From an uncultured Gammaproteobacteria bacterium (lineage in GTDB: Bacteria > Pseudomonadota > Gammaproteobacteria > Pseudomonadales > Pseudohongiellaceae), in the NCBI GenBank assembly GCA_903837345.1, contig CAILUG010000038.1, positions 28,376 to 92,375 on the forward strand: a stretch of DNA of 64,000 nt. The letters run 5' to 3'. Below are positions 53,308 through 62,969 of this stretch, piece after piece. The notes under the pieces are model-generated. The model was not told the origin of the DNA. It was given only the letters and a program-made list of their open reading frames with translations, and made no database searches. The position numbers and the translations under genes are program-made. Position 1 is the stretch's first letter, and every line of letters starts with the position of its first letter.

Positions 53308-53465
53308 AATTGCCTGTATAAATCGCCAAGATGGGGGATGGGCACATTCTAAGAGTGCCAAGCTGCCCAAGCCACACTATAATGCGCGGCCTTTGACGAC
53401 CGGCAGCTTTCTGCCAGGTCACGGTGCCGCCTTGTGGCCTCACCACTGACACAGTTACCCACTCC

Positions 53466-55382
53466 ATGATTACCCTTCAGAACGTCACTCTCTATCAGGG
53501 CGCCACGCCGCTGCTGGAACAAGCCAGTCTGGCCATCTATCCGGGCCAGAAAATCGGCGTGATCGGTCGCAATGGCGCCGGCAAGTCGACGCTGTTCAAG
53601 CTGTTGATGGGCGAGATGCATCTGGACGGCGGCGACATCCAGATGCCGGAGTGGCTACAGCGCGCTGAAATGAAACAGGAAACCGAATCGTCGGATCGCA
53701 GCGCAGTGGATTATGTCATCGACGGCCATGTGCGGTTCCGCAAAGTGGAACGCGCGCTGGAAGAGGCCACACTCAAGGACGACCACGATGCGATGATGCA
53801 ACTGTTTGCCGAGATGGACGAACTCGACGGTTACAGCCTGACCAACCGCGCGGAACAGCTGCTGATGGGTCTGGGTTTCTCCGTCAGCGATTTCACCAAG
53901 ACCGTGGCCGAATTTTCCGGCGGCTGGCGCATCCGTTTGAACCTGGCGCAGGCGCTGCTGCAACCTTCGGATTTGTTGCTGCTCGACGAACCGACCAACC
54001 ATCTGGATCTGGAAGCCACGCTGTGGCTGCGCGGCTGGCTGCTGAAATATCCGGGCACCGTGCTGCTGATTTCGCACGATCGCCAGTTCCTCGATGAAGT
54101 GGTGGGGCATGTGATCAGTTTCGAGAACAAGAAGCTGATCACCTATCGCGGCAACTATTCACAGTATGAGCTGCAGAAGGCCGAGCGCATGTCGCAACAG
54201 CAGGCCTTGTTCGAGAAGCAACAGTTGCGCAAGGGCGAGATCGAGGATTTCGTGCGCCGCTTCCGCGCCAAGGCCAGCAAGGCCAAGCAGGCGCAGAGCC
54301 GTCTCAAGGAATTGCAGCGCATGGTTGACATCGAGCCGGCGCATATCGATTCGCCATTCCAGTTCCGCTTCCGCGAAGCGCCCAAGCTGCCGGATGTGGT
54401 GCTGACTTGTGAAGATGTCACCGTGGGCTACACCAAGCCGTTGTTCAGTGATTTTTCGATCACCATCAACGGCTCTTCCCGCATCGGTTTGCTCGGCCCC
54501 AACGGCCAGGGTAAATCCACGTTCCTGAAATCGCTGGTCGGGCATCAACCATTGCTCGGCGGCAAACTGCATTTCAACGACCACACGCGCGTGGGTTACT
54601 GTGCGCAGCAACAGACCGATGTGCTCGACCAGGACGCCACCCCGATGTTGCTGATGCGCCGCATCGATGGCAAAACCCCGGAGCAGGAACTGCGCAATTT
54701 TCTCGGCTCGTTCGCGTTTCGTGGTGAACAGGCTGATGCCTGCATCCGCCCGTTCTCCGGTGGTGAGAAATCACGGCTGGCGCTGGCACTGGTGGCCTGG
54801 CAAAAACCCAACCTGTTGTTGATGGACGAGCCCACCAACCATCTCGATCTGGAAATGGTGCATGCACTCACCCGCGCACTGCAGGAATACGGTGGCGCGC
54901 TGATTCTGGTGTCGCATGATCGCCACTTGCTCAACAACACGGTCGACCAATTCCTGGTAATCCGTGGCGGCCAGGTCGAATTCTTCGACGGCTCGCTCGA
55001 TGACTACGAAAAACTGGTGCTGGAATCAAGCTCGTCGAAAAATCGCGATGCGGCGCCCAAGGCCCAGAATGCTGTGGCGGAAAAGCAGAACAGCGACAAC
55101 AAGGAAAAGCGCCAGCAAAGTGCGCAGGCGCGCGAACAGTTGAAACCGCTGAAGGAAAAAATCCGCAAGCTTGAGCAGCAGCTTGAGAAAGAGCTCAAAC
55201 AACTGGCCACGCTTGAACAGCAGCTGACTGATCCTTCACTTTACGAAGAAGCCAGCAAAGCCAAACTGGCTAAGCTGGTGCAGCAGCAGGGCGAGCTGAA
55301 ACGCCAGCTCGCGCTTACCGAAGAAAGCTGGTTGCTGGCGACGACCGAGATTGAAGGTTTGTCCGGTACTGGCGGCAATTAA
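53466..55382 (+). CDS. ABC-F family ATPase (YheS type)
   Basis: A 638-residue soluble double ABC ATPase of the ABC-F family, which acts on the ribosome rather than in transport. Walker A motifs are G-R-N-G-A-G-K-S-T and G-P-N-G-Q-G-K-S-T. Signatures are F-S-G-G-W-R-I-R-L and F-S-G-G-E-K-S-R-L, each with L-L-L-D-E-P-T-N-H-L-D-L or its equivalent. A charged coiled C-terminal extension (about 540-625) is typical of YheS/Uup. It is near YheS by the R-x-E-M-x-Q-E tail of the first domain. The stop overlaps the convergent kinase gene by 4 nt. Confidence 0.9.
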   Translation: MITLQNVTLYQGATPLLEQASLAIYPGQKIGVIGRNGAGKSTLFKLLMGEMHLDGGDIQMPEWLQRAEMKQETESSDRSAVDYVIDGHVRFRKVERALEEATLKDDHDAMMQLFAEMDELDGYSLTNRAEQLLMGLGFSVSDFTKTVAEFSGGWRIRLNLAQALLQPSDLLLLDEPTNHLDLEATLWLRGWLLKYPGTVLLISHDRQFLDEVVGHVISFENKKLITYRGNYSQYELQKAERMSQQQALFEKQQLRKGEIEDFVRRFRAKASKAKQAQSRLKELQRMVDIEPAHIDSPFQFRFREAPKLPDVVLTCEDVTVGYTKPLFSDFSITINGSSRIGLLGPNGQGKSTFLKSLVGHQPLLGGKLHFNDHTRVGYCAQQQTDVLDQDATPMLLMRRIDGKTPEQELRNFLGSFAFRGEQADACIRPFSGGEKSRLALALVAWQKPNLLLMDEPTNHLDLEMVHALTRALQEYGGALILVSHDRHLLNNTVDQFLVIRGGQVEFFDGSLDDYEKLVLESSSSKNRDAAPKAQNAVAEKQNSDNKEKRQQSAQAREQLKPLKEKIRKLEQQLEKELKQLATLEQQLTDPSLYEEASKAKLAKLVQQQGELKRQLALTEESWLLATTEIEGLSGTGGN

Positions 55383-58072
55383 GCATCCAGAATGGTGCGC
55401 ACTTTTGTCAGCAATGCGGCTGCGCGATAGGGCTTTTCGATAACCATATCGCCAGCCACCAATTTTGCCTTGCCAGGCATTTCCTGATGGGCATAACCGG
55501 AGGTATAGAGCACCTTGATGGCCGGCTGCAGGCGCCTGGCTTCTTCAGCTACCTGTTTGCCGTTCATGCCTCCTGTGAGCGACATATCAGTAAATAGCAG
55601 GTCGAACGTTTGGCCATTGCGCATTGCCGCCAGCGCCTGTGGCCCATTCTCGGTACCAACCACCTGGTAACCCGCATCACCCAGTATCATCACGGAAAGT
55701 CCACGCACCAGTTCTTCGTCTTCTACTACCAGTATTCTTTCGCTGCCGGTTTTTCCGGACTCTGGTTTTGCAGCAGCATGGCCATGTTCGCGCACAGGAG
55801 CGACAAGGGTGCGAGGAATAAACAGACTGACACTGCTTCCCTTGCCGAGCTCACTCTCTATGGAGACATGCCCGCCTGACTGCTTGATGAAACCGAATAC
55901 CATGCTCAAGCCAAGGCCAGTGCCTTTGCCGGTTGGTTTGGTAGTGAAAAACGGGTCAAACACCATTCCGATTACTTCGTCTGACATGCCTGTGCCAGTA
56001 TCAGTGACAGATATTTTCACATAATCACCGGGTGATACTTCAGAGAGCCTGGTAGCAAGAGCGGCATCGAGAGTGACATTTTGCGTCGATATTGTCAGCG
56101 TGCCTCCATCGGGCATGGCGTCTCTGGCATTGATGGCAAGATTCAGGATGGCATGCTCAAGCTGGCCGGGATCAACCAGTGAATTCCAGGCATTCCTGGC
56201 AAGATCGGTCTGCAGAACTATTTCTGCGCCAATGCTGAGTGCAAGCATTTCCCTGATTTCGCCAATCAATGCATTCACTTCGATACTCGCAGGTGAAAGC
56301 GCCTGTTGACGGGAAAAGGCCAGCAAATGCTGTGTCAGCGCGGTGCCGCGATTGATCGATCTTGCCATTTTATCCAGCAGTTCCTCAAAGCGTATTTCGC
56401 GTACTTTTCTGTCATTCAGAAGATCGACGCTTACACTGAGTACCTGCATGAGGTTGTTGAAATCGTGGGCTATGCCTCCGGTCAGTTGACCTACCGCCTC
56501 CATTTTCTGTGCTTGCAGCAGCTGCTTCTCCATCTTCTCGAAATCCGTGAGATCACGAACCGAAATAATGAGCGAACGCCGGTCGCCCCTTTGTGCCACG
56601 CCTACAGCCAGACTCAGATTGAATTTTTCGCCATGCTTTCTTGTGCCGGACATCAGGCATTCAGGCGGCTTTTCCATGAGCTCCTGCGCCTGCAGGAACA
56701 GCTGGATAGAGCCCTGCCTGCTCTTCATGACTTCAGGCAATAGCTCGCCAATGTATCTGCCAATCACCTCTTGTGCCTGGTAGCCGAATATCTGCTCGGC
56801 TGCCGTATTGAACAACTGAATCGTGCCGTTTTCATCAATCATCAAGTTGCCGACAGCCGTATTGTCAAACGCTGCCCGAAAGAATTCATTGCTTTCCCTG
56901 ACCTTGGCCTCTGACGCTTTGCGCTCACTGATATCTTCCATGGAAGACCAGATATACCACTCGCCATTGCGTTCTATCTGGCGACTTGAAATCCTGACAG
57001 GAACTTTCTCGCCATTCCGGTTCAGCAGGTATTTTTCAAAAGGCGGATTGACCTGATTGGGTTTCATCTGGTTGAGATATTTGACTGTATCATCGAGAGA
57101 GTTATCACCGGGGAGGCCCCAGATACTCTTTCCCTTCATTTCCTTGACAGTCCATCCCAGTATTTGCGCGCCTGCGGTATTGATATCCTGGATTTCCCCG
57201 TTCATGCGCGAGAGCACCAGACCAATGGGAGAGGATTCAAACAGGTGTCTGTTGTACTGCTCGCTTTTGATCAGGTCCATGTATGGCTTGCGCAGGTTTT
57301 CCACCACTATTGCCTGGAACATCAGCCATGAGGAAAAAATCCTGACTACATGACCAATCCTGTTGGATGGAGCATAGATGCTTGCATACTGGGTGAATGC
57401 GATCTCTCCGAATATTGTCAACAGGATGGACAGCATGATCAGAAGAATCCCTTCCGATTGCAGTTGCTCCCTTTTTTGCCAGATCAAAATCATCGATAAC
57501 GCAAGCAAGACTATGATGCAGTACTCACTCAGTATCTTGAACTGGGTAAGACCAGATCCGTTTACAAAAGTTGCCGGGAACCAGCCGGCAAAGATGAGTG
57601 CGGTGAACAAGACCGAAACACTGCCGAACATGGTCATTAACACCATGGGATGGAATTTCACATTCATCATCAAAGGCGCAGTAATCAACAGCATGGCTTC
57701 AAAATAGCGTGTACCGATCCAGAACTGCGAGGCCATGTTGGCACCGCCATACGGCAGCATATTCACGCCTTCATAGGCCAGGGTGTGCAGGATGTCCAGG
57801 CAGCCAATCCAGAAATAACCGCAGGCGAGATAAAGCAGAAACCAGTTGTGGGTGTAGATGTTGGTTCGCCAGGCCAGGGAGAACAGCAAAAAAGCAATAA
57901 TGATGGTGAACAGTTCTGCCAGGGTATGAAAAAGCAGGTAGTTGAATTTGCCTACTACATACAGCAACAAGGAAAGGAAAACCGGAAAAATCCAGAGACG
58001 CCAGCTCAGGATCTCTCTTAACGCGATTTTGAGGGAAATTGGCAGGCTGGCTTGTTCTGCATTTTTATACAC
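55379..58072 (-). CDS. Hybrid sensor histidine kinase with MASE3, PAS and receiver domains
   Basis: About 897 residues. The N-terminal seven-to-eight-helix MASE3 sensor (about 30-265) is followed by two PAS domains with PAC tails (about 275-395 and 410-520), a HisKA with the phosphorylatable His in G-G-I-A-H-D-F-N-N, an HATPase (N-box I-N-A-R-D-A, G box D-T-G-T-G-M) and a C-terminal receiver (V-V-E-D-E-E, acceptor Asp in F-T-D-M-S, Lys in I-E-K-P-Y). No partner regulator adjoins. The start is unclear: GTG 58072 with AAGG is used, but TTG 58105 is possible. DNA here is AT-richer than upstream. Confidence 0.88.
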   Translation of the reverse strand: MYKNAEQASLPISLKIALREILSWRLWIFPVFLSLLLYVVGKFNYLLFHTLAELFTIIIAFLLFSLAWRTNIYTHNWFLLYLACGYFWIGCLDILHTLAYEGVNMLPYGGANMASQFWIGTRYFEAMLLITAPLMMNVKFHPMVLMTMFGSVSVLFTALIFAGWFPATFVNGSGLTQFKILSEYCIIVLLALSMILIWQKREQLQSEGILLIMLSILLTIFGEIAFTQYASIYAPSNRIGHVVRIFSSWLMFQAIVVENLRKPYMDLIKSEQYNRHLFESSPIGLVLSRMNGEIQDINTAGAQILGWTVKEMKGKSIWGLPGDNSLDDTVKYLNQMKPNQVNPPFEKYLLNRNGEKVPVRISSRQIERNGEWYIWSSMEDISERKASEAKVRESNEFFRAAFDNTAVGNLMIDENGTIQLFNTAAEQIFGYQAQEVIGRYIGELLPEVMKSRQGSIQLFLQAQELMEKPPECLMSGTRKHGEKFNLSLAVGVAQRGDRRSLIISVRDLTDFEKMEKQLLQAQKMEAVGQLTGGIAHDFNNLMQVLSVSVDLLNDRKVREIRFEELLDKMARSINRGTALTQHLLAFSRQQALSPASIEVNALIGEIREMLALSIGAEIVLQTDLARNAWNSLVDPGQLEHAILNLAINARDAMPDGGTLTISTQNVTLDAALATRLSEVSPGDYVKISVTDTGTGMSDEVIGMVFDPFFTTKPTGKGTGLGLSMVFGFIKQSGGHVSIESELGKGSSVSLFIPRTLVAPVREHGHAAAKPESGKTGSERILVVEDEELVRGLSVMILGDAGYQVVGTENGPQALAAMRNGQTFDLLFTDMSLTGGMNGKQVAEEARRLQPAIKVLYTSGYAHQEMPGKAKLVAGDMVIEKPYRAAALLTKVRTILDA

Positions 58073-58340
58073 AAGGCACCTTGTTCCATTTTGCAAGGAT
58101 TCCAAAACTTCTGCCCGTGTGCTCTCCGCCGGCCAGAGAGGAATATGTTATCAGCAAAAAGGGCTGTTCTCCCCGTATTGCGTCATTTTTTGCGATTCCG
58201 ATGATGAGGCAGTCCGTACTCATGGCCCCAGCAACCACCATGACAGCACATAGGGATAGGTCAAATAGAAATGCGTATCCGGGCACTGCACTCCGGCTGC
58301 GTCCATCCTGGCGAACTTTGAAAATATTTCATTAAAGGGG

Positions 58341-58380
58341 TTTACAAACAGCAGTGATATAGTTATATATAACACTATAG
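58341..58380 (+). promoter_or_regulatory. Promoter/operator of the GntR-ABC operon
   Basis: TTTACA (58341-58346), a 17-nt spacer and TATATA (58364-58369) make a good sigma-70 promoter. A near-palindromic AT-rich stretch with ATAGT and ACTAT ends (58359-58378) covers the -10. It is a likely autoregulatory site for the GntR protein encoded 29 nt downstream. Confidence 0.6.
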
Positions 58381-58408
58381 CAAAGAGAGCTTCAGCCAAA
58401 ACCCGCCC

Positions 58409-58780
58409 ATGCAAATCAACTGGAATGACAAAGATCCGATTTTCCGGCAGCTGCACGACCGCCTGGTAGAGCTGATTCTGGAAGGCAGGATCAAGGACGG
58501 CGAAGCACTGCCCTCCATTCGCGAAATCTCCAGTCAGCACCGCATCAATCACATCACCGTCGCCAAGGCAGTGCAGCTGTTGGTGGACGAAGGCCTGGTG
58601 GAAAAGCGCCGCGGTATGGGCATGTATGTGGTGGCCGGCGCTGCCGGTCAACTGGCTGGCGATGAGCAGAAAAAATTCATCAAACAGGAATGGCCGCTGA
58701 TTTGCAAAAAGATGGAACGGCTGGGATTGTCGGCGGAAACCTTGCTGGAAAGTCTTAAAAAAGGAGACAAGAAGCGATGA
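58409..58780 (+). CDS. GntR family transcriptional regulator (YtrA subfamily)
   Basis: A 123-residue repressor. The N-terminal winged helix has P-I-F-R-Q-L-H-D-R-L, L-P-S-I-R-E-I-S and N-H-I-T-V-A-K-A-V-Q-L-L, then R-R-G-M-G-M-Y-V as the wing. The short all-helical C-terminus without an effector domain defines the YtrA type, which controls ABC exporters encoded with it. The stop overlaps the ATPase ATG (ATGA), consistent with one operon and self-control. Confidence 0.88.
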   Translation: MQINWNDKDPIFRQLHDRLVELILEGRIKDGEALPSIREISSQHRINHITVAKAVQLLVDEGLVEKRRGMGMYVVAGAAGQLAGDEQKKFIKQEWPLICKKMERLGLSAETLLESLKKGDKKR

Positions 58781-59637
58781 ACACAGTGGTCAGGGCCAAT
58801 CATCTGAACAAGCGCTTCGGTGCCACGCGCGCGATGGACGATTTGTCGTTCACAGTCGAGAAAGGCTCAATCACCGGGCTGATCGGACCGAATGGCGCCG
58901 GTAAAACCACCACGTTGAAAGCGATTCTGGGTCTCACGTCATTTGAAGGCGAACTGGATGTGTTGGGTATGGACCCGCGCAAAGGGCGTCATCACCTGAT
59001 GGAGCGAGTGTGTTTCATCGCCGATGTCGGCGTGCTCCCGCGTTGGATGAAAGTGCGTGAGGCACTGGACTTTGTGGAAGGCGTGCATCCGCGCTTCAAC
59101 CGGCACAAAGCCGAAACCATGCTGGCGGCCACCACCATTGACAAGAAACTCAAGGTCGCCCAATTGTCCAAGGGCATGGTCACCCAGCTGCATCTGGCGC
59201 TGATCCTTGCCATCGAAGTGGAATTGCTGGTGCTGGACGAACCAACGCTGGGGCTGGACATCCTGTAGCAGAAAGCTTTTTTTGACCATCTGCTCAATGA
59301 TTACTACGACCAGAACACCACCATCATCATCAGCACGCATCAGGTAGACGAAGTGAAATCGCTGCTGACGCATCTGATGTTCATCAATGAAGGCAAGCTG
59401 GTGCTCAATACCTCGATGGAAGATTTTTCCGAGACCTGGCAGGAGGTGATCGTGGCACCTGACCAATACGAAGCAGCGGCAGCATTGAAACCCATCCATG
59501 TCAGATCCGGGCTGGGCAGCAAGATCATGTTGTTTGAAAGCGTGGCCAGGGAAAAACTCGAACAGTTGGGTGAACTGCAGGTTCCTGCGGTATCGGAATT
59601 GTTCGTTGCCAAAATGCAGAAACGCCAGGAGGCATAA
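58777..59637 (+). pseudogene. ABC transporter ATP-binding protein split by an in-frame TAG
   Basis: The frame codes for a full ATPase of about 286 codons interrupted once, by TAG at 59266-59268 (codon 164). Before it are Walker A G-P-N-G-A-G-K-T (37-44), signature L-S-K-G-M (130-134) and Walker B L-L-V-L-D-E-P-T (150-157). After it, in the same frame with no shift, come the H-loop I-S-T-H-Q-V-D-E and a normal C-terminus ending at 59637. The D-loop position of the stop usually holds Tyr, one base from TAG. It may be a recent nonsense mutation, read-through or a sequence error. Both permease genes downstream are intact. Confidence 0.8.
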
Positions 59638-60600
59638 ATGAGTAGCAGGGAGCTTTCCAAAATTTCGGTAATGCTGGCTTTGGTCAAACGCGAGTTCCAG
59701 GAGCAGCGTGCGTTGTTTGTGTATTTGCCAGTGGCGGTCAAGTTGCTGATGGTTCTTCAGTTTACTGCGACAGTGGTGAGCTCGTACTTCAATGAAGCAT
59801 TTTTTGTTCCATTCCGTCTGATGCCAGGTGGAGGAGTTCGTTTTGGAGCGTTGCTTGGAGAAGGAAATGGCACGTTGATTCAATTTGCCACTCTGCCAAC
59901 GTTTTTGAGGACCATGCTGCTGGATGATATATATGCAGGCAATTCGTCATCATTGAAAATATACGGGGGCAGCTCGTCGTTGATGCTGTTGTACTGGGCT
60001 GTGATGGCCTTCTATTTTCTGATGACCATGTACCAGCAGCGCAAGAACCGAAGCATTTTGTTCTGGAATTCCATGCCGGTATCCGATACGCAAACCATCG
60101 TCTCCAAAGTGCTGGCAGGCATTGTCGGCTGCCAGGCAGTGTTCCTCGGCTGCCTGCTGTTGCAGAAGGTTATCTTTCTGCTGGAGACGATGGCTTATGG
60201 CTCGTTGTATCCAATAGATGTTTGGCAGACATTGGTTGAGCCTTCCCATGTGTTCTCAAGCTATTTCACGCTGCTGGGGCATGCTGTGCTGACCATGGCG
60301 TGGACTCTGCCGGTCTACGCCTGGTTGCTGCTGGCATCCGCCGGGTCGCGTTCCATGCCTTTTGCCTGGGCCACTGGACCCTTGGTGTTGGTCATGCTGG
60401 TTGAACTCATTCTCACTCAAACCACAGAAATCGCCGAGATTGTGCTCATGCACCTTATGCCTTTGCAATATTTTTCCCACAACCAAATGGTCGCCGGCAG
60501 ACTGCCGGATACACTGAATATGGAACTGGCGTTGAGCGTTGTGCTGGGACTGGTACTGGTCTATGCCGCCATTCGTTGCAACAGGTCAGAGGATATCTGA
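59638..60600 (+). CDS. ABC exporter permease, copy 1
   Basis: A 320-residue ABC-2 type membrane protein with about six helices. It begins directly after the ATPase stop. The N-terminus (V-K-R-E-F-Q-E-Q-R-A-L-F-V-Y-L-P) and a mid-protein block (Q-R-K-N-R-S-I-L-F-W-N-S-M-P-V-S) are shared with the next protein, so the two arose by tandem duplication. It forms the membrane part of the exporter. Substrate unknown; YtrA-linked systems often respond to cell-envelope stress or antimicrobial peptides. Confidence 0.82.
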   Translation: MSSRELSKISVMLALVKREFQEQRALFVYLPVAVKLLMVLQFTATVVSSYFNEAFFVPFRLMPGGGVRFGALLGEGNGTLIQFATLPTFLRTMLLDDIYAGNSSSLKIYGGSSSLMLLYWAVMAFYFLMTMYQQRKNRSILFWNSMPVSDTQTIVSKVLAGIVGCQAVFLGCLLLQKVIFLLETMAYGSLYPIDVWQTLVEPSHVFSSYFTLLGHAVLTMAWTLPVYAWLLLASAGSRSMPFAWATGPLVLVMLVELILTQTTEIAEIVLMHLMPLQYFSHNQMVAGRLPDTLNMELALSVVLGLVLVYAAIRCNRSEDI

Positions 60601-60601
60601 C

Positions 60602-61522
60602 ATGAGTGCCAAACAACTTTCCAGAATTTCGGTGATGGGCACTCTGGTCAAGCGCGAATTCCAGGAACAGCGGGCCTTGTTCGTCTATCTGCCGGTGTTG
60701 GTCACCTTGATGCTGGCCGTACTGTTCATGCTGGCCCTGGTGAAGTCACAGCAGAACAATTTGTTTTGGTCCGGCTTTGAAAGTCTGTTGAAGCATGAGG
60801 AAGTGCCGGCAGGATCGGCGATGACTATGGAGGGATTTTTTGCCTTCTCACCACAAATCAGAGCAATTTTAATATCAAACCTGTTGAATGGCCCACTGCC
60901 ACTCTTTTGGCTCTGTGCCTGGGGTTTGCCATTTTACTATTTTTCGACCTCTCTTTATAACCAGCGCAAGAACAGGAGCATTTTGTTCTGGAATTCCATG
61001 CCTGTATCAAACTCACAAACCATCATGGCCAAATTCCTGGCAGGGATGATCGGCTTGCCACTTGTGGTACTCGGCTGCGGGTTGGCGCTGCAGGCTTTCA
61101 TGCTGCTTTGTCTTTTGATCAGGGGAGCACTCTATCATGTGGATTTGTGGGAGACATTTTTCATACCACCCCATCATATATTCGAGTCTTACATTTTATT
61201 CTCGTGGAAGATGGGAGTCGCCTTATTGTCGGCATTTCCGGTCTATGGTTGGTTGTTGCTGACTTCCGCACGATTTCAGTCGATACCGTTTGTATGGGCG
61301 ATGGGTCCATTGGGATTGGTTACCGGGATTGAATATATCTTCAACAAAAAAATCCCGATCACCAATTTTGTGTTCAATCTTGCGACGGGCAGGTTTGTGG
61401 ATGGCCACGGAGTCCCGATGAATTGGGAAGGATTTCCGGCCATGCAACTGTCACTGGGAGTTATGGCAGGAATTGCGCTGTTCTATGCAGCCATTCGTTT
61501 CAACCGCTCGGATGAAATCTGA
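60602..61522 (+). CDS. ABC exporter permease, copy 2
   Basis: A 306-residue ABC-2 type membrane protein, paralogue of the preceding gene. The identical start block and the R-K-N-R-S-I-L-F-W-N-S-M-P-V-S block are retained, while the middle loops differ, including the large periplasmic segment. ATG 60602 follows the preceding TGA by 1 nt, so it is translationally coupled. The pair probably makes a heterodimeric permease. It converges with the arylsulfotransferase-like gene, 31 nt apart. Confidence 0.82.
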   Translation: MSAKQLSRISVMGTLVKREFQEQRALFVYLPVLVTLMLAVLFMLALVKSQQNNLFWSGFESLLKHEEVPAGSAMTMEGFFAFSPQIRAILISNLLNGPLPLFWLCAWGLPFYYFSTSLYNQRKNRSILFWNSMPVSNSQTIMAKFLAGMIGLPLVVLGCGLALQAFMLLCLLIRGALYHVDLWETFFIPPHHIFESYILFSWKMGVALLSAFPVYGWLLLTSARFQSIPFVWAMGPLGLVTGIEYIFNKKIPITNFVFNLATGRFVDGHGVPMNWEGFPAMQLSLGVMAGIALFYAAIRFNRSDEI

Positions 61523-61553
61523 GTGGTTGAACTCCAGTCTTTCGCACCAACGC

Positions 61554-62930
61554 TCACTTCCCGATAACAAACTCGCCGGGTGCAGGGGCTGCCACTGCGG
61601 TTTCCTTTGGCACTGCCAGTTGCGGAATCCATGAGTACGGCACGCGGTAGGCGCGATAAACCGAATTCGACTTGCGCGCGCTTTCCCCCGGCGCATTCAT
61701 GTATTCCCACACGATTTCCTTTTTCGGCGTCACTTCAAAAATGCGGCCGGGCGCGCCTTCGGTGATCAGCGTGTTGCCATTCGGCAAGCGCTGCGCCGAG
61801 CTGATATTGGTGCTGTAGAAATTGGGCGCCGTATACGACCACACCACCGCCAGTGTCACCGGATTGATCTCCATGATGCGGGAAGTAGCGCGCGCATAAA
61901 TGCCGACGCCATTGGGTGCGGTGGAGTTGGGCGAGCCATAACCGCTGGAGCCGCCGTTGTCGAAGATCAGCATGTTGCCGGCACCGGGCAGGCCCTTGGG
62001 AATCACATGCACATGATGCTGGCCGATGATCTGGCCGATTGCGCGCTGTTCCTTGCTGGTGTAGTAATCCGGCCCGAGCTGCCAGACGATTTTGCCGGCG
62101 CGATCAACAATCGCAATCACACTGGCCTGGCGGCTGCTGATGATGACGTTCCCGGGTGCGAAGCGTTGGTCGCCTGCATCAAACCACTGGTTGGGGCCCA
62201 CATAGGTGGCTGAGTTCATGTGGAACCAGTCGTAACTGCGCACTGCGACCGGCCCGGTTGGCCCGGCCGGTGGCGCCTTGATGGCCGCGCGCGCGCCGGC
62301 ATCGAAATGAAACTCGTCGATATGCTCGCTGACGCGCCATTCCCACAGCACTTTGCCGGCGCTGTCGATTTCTACCAGGTGATCATCTTCCAGTTCCGCG
62401 TCCGCGACGTTGGGTTGTTTGGTAACTGTGTGCGTCAACAGCAGCGTTTTGCCGGCGGTGCCGCCCGGAGTCGATGCCGGAGAATAGTAACCGGCCGGAA
62501 AATCCTCGCGCTGCCAGTCGTGGTGCTGGCGGGCGCTCCACACCAGTTCACCCTGCGGATTTTTTATTTGCTCGAGGTGATTGAAGCTCCAGATTTCCTT
62601 GCCGTTGAAATCCTGTTGCACAAGGGCAGTGGATTCCTGATGCCCGGGGTTGGCACCAGTGGTTGCGATCAGGTTGCCGCCGGGCAACAGGCGGGCCGGG
62701 CCGCCGGCGGACACATTGAAGCCGTCCCAGCGTTTCACCACATGGCCGTTCATGTCGATCACGATTACGGCTGGGGTATCCAGTATCGACAGCACGGTGA
62801 AACCGTTCCAGGTTTCCGCCGGTTTGTAGATGGTAGTGCCGGTCGGAAACACTGTAGGTGCAGCAGATGCCGTTACCGATGCCAGTGCCAGCAGTGCAGC
62901 AGTGATGATGGGATGGTTCAGGGGATTCAT
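61554..62930 (-). CDS. Arylsulfotransferase (ASST)-like exported protein
   Basis: A 458-residue secreted beta-propeller protein of the bacterial ASST family. The signal peptide ends TASAAP. T-G-T-T-I-Y-x-P opens the mature protein, H-H-D-W and D-W-F-H-M-N-S are propeller motifs around the active site, and I-G-Q-H-H-V-H carries candidate catalytic His residues. E. coli-type ASST moves sulfate between phenols; this branch lacks a proven donor. It could also be a substrate-binding propeller. The cytochrome b561 gene lies 39 nt upstream on the same strand. Confidence 0.75.
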   Translation of the reverse strand: MNPLNHPIITAALLALASVTASAAPTVFPTGTTIYKPAETWNGFTVLSILDTPAVIVIDMNGHVVKRWDGFNVSAGGPARLLPGGNLIATTGANPGHQESTALVQQDFNGKEIWSFNHLEQIKNPQGELVWSARQHHDWQREDFPAGYYSPASTPGGTAGKTLLLTHTVTKQPNVADAELEDDHLVEIDSAGKVLWEWRVSEHIDEFHFDAGARAAIKAPPAGPTGPVAVRSYDWFHMNSATYVGPNQWFDAGDQRFAPGNVIISSRQASVIAIVDRAGKIVWQLGPDYYTSKEQRAIGQIIGQHHVHVIPKGLPGAGNMLIFDNGGSSGYGSPNSTAPNGVGIYARATSRIMEINPVTLAVVWSYTAPNFYSTNISSAQRLPNGNTLITEGAPGRIFEVTPKKEIVWEYMNAPGESARKSNSVYRAYRVPYSWIPQLAVPKETAVAAPAPGEFVIGK

Positions 62931-62969
62931 GGTTGGCTCCTTGTTGTTTTTGTTGGAGTGACCGAATGT

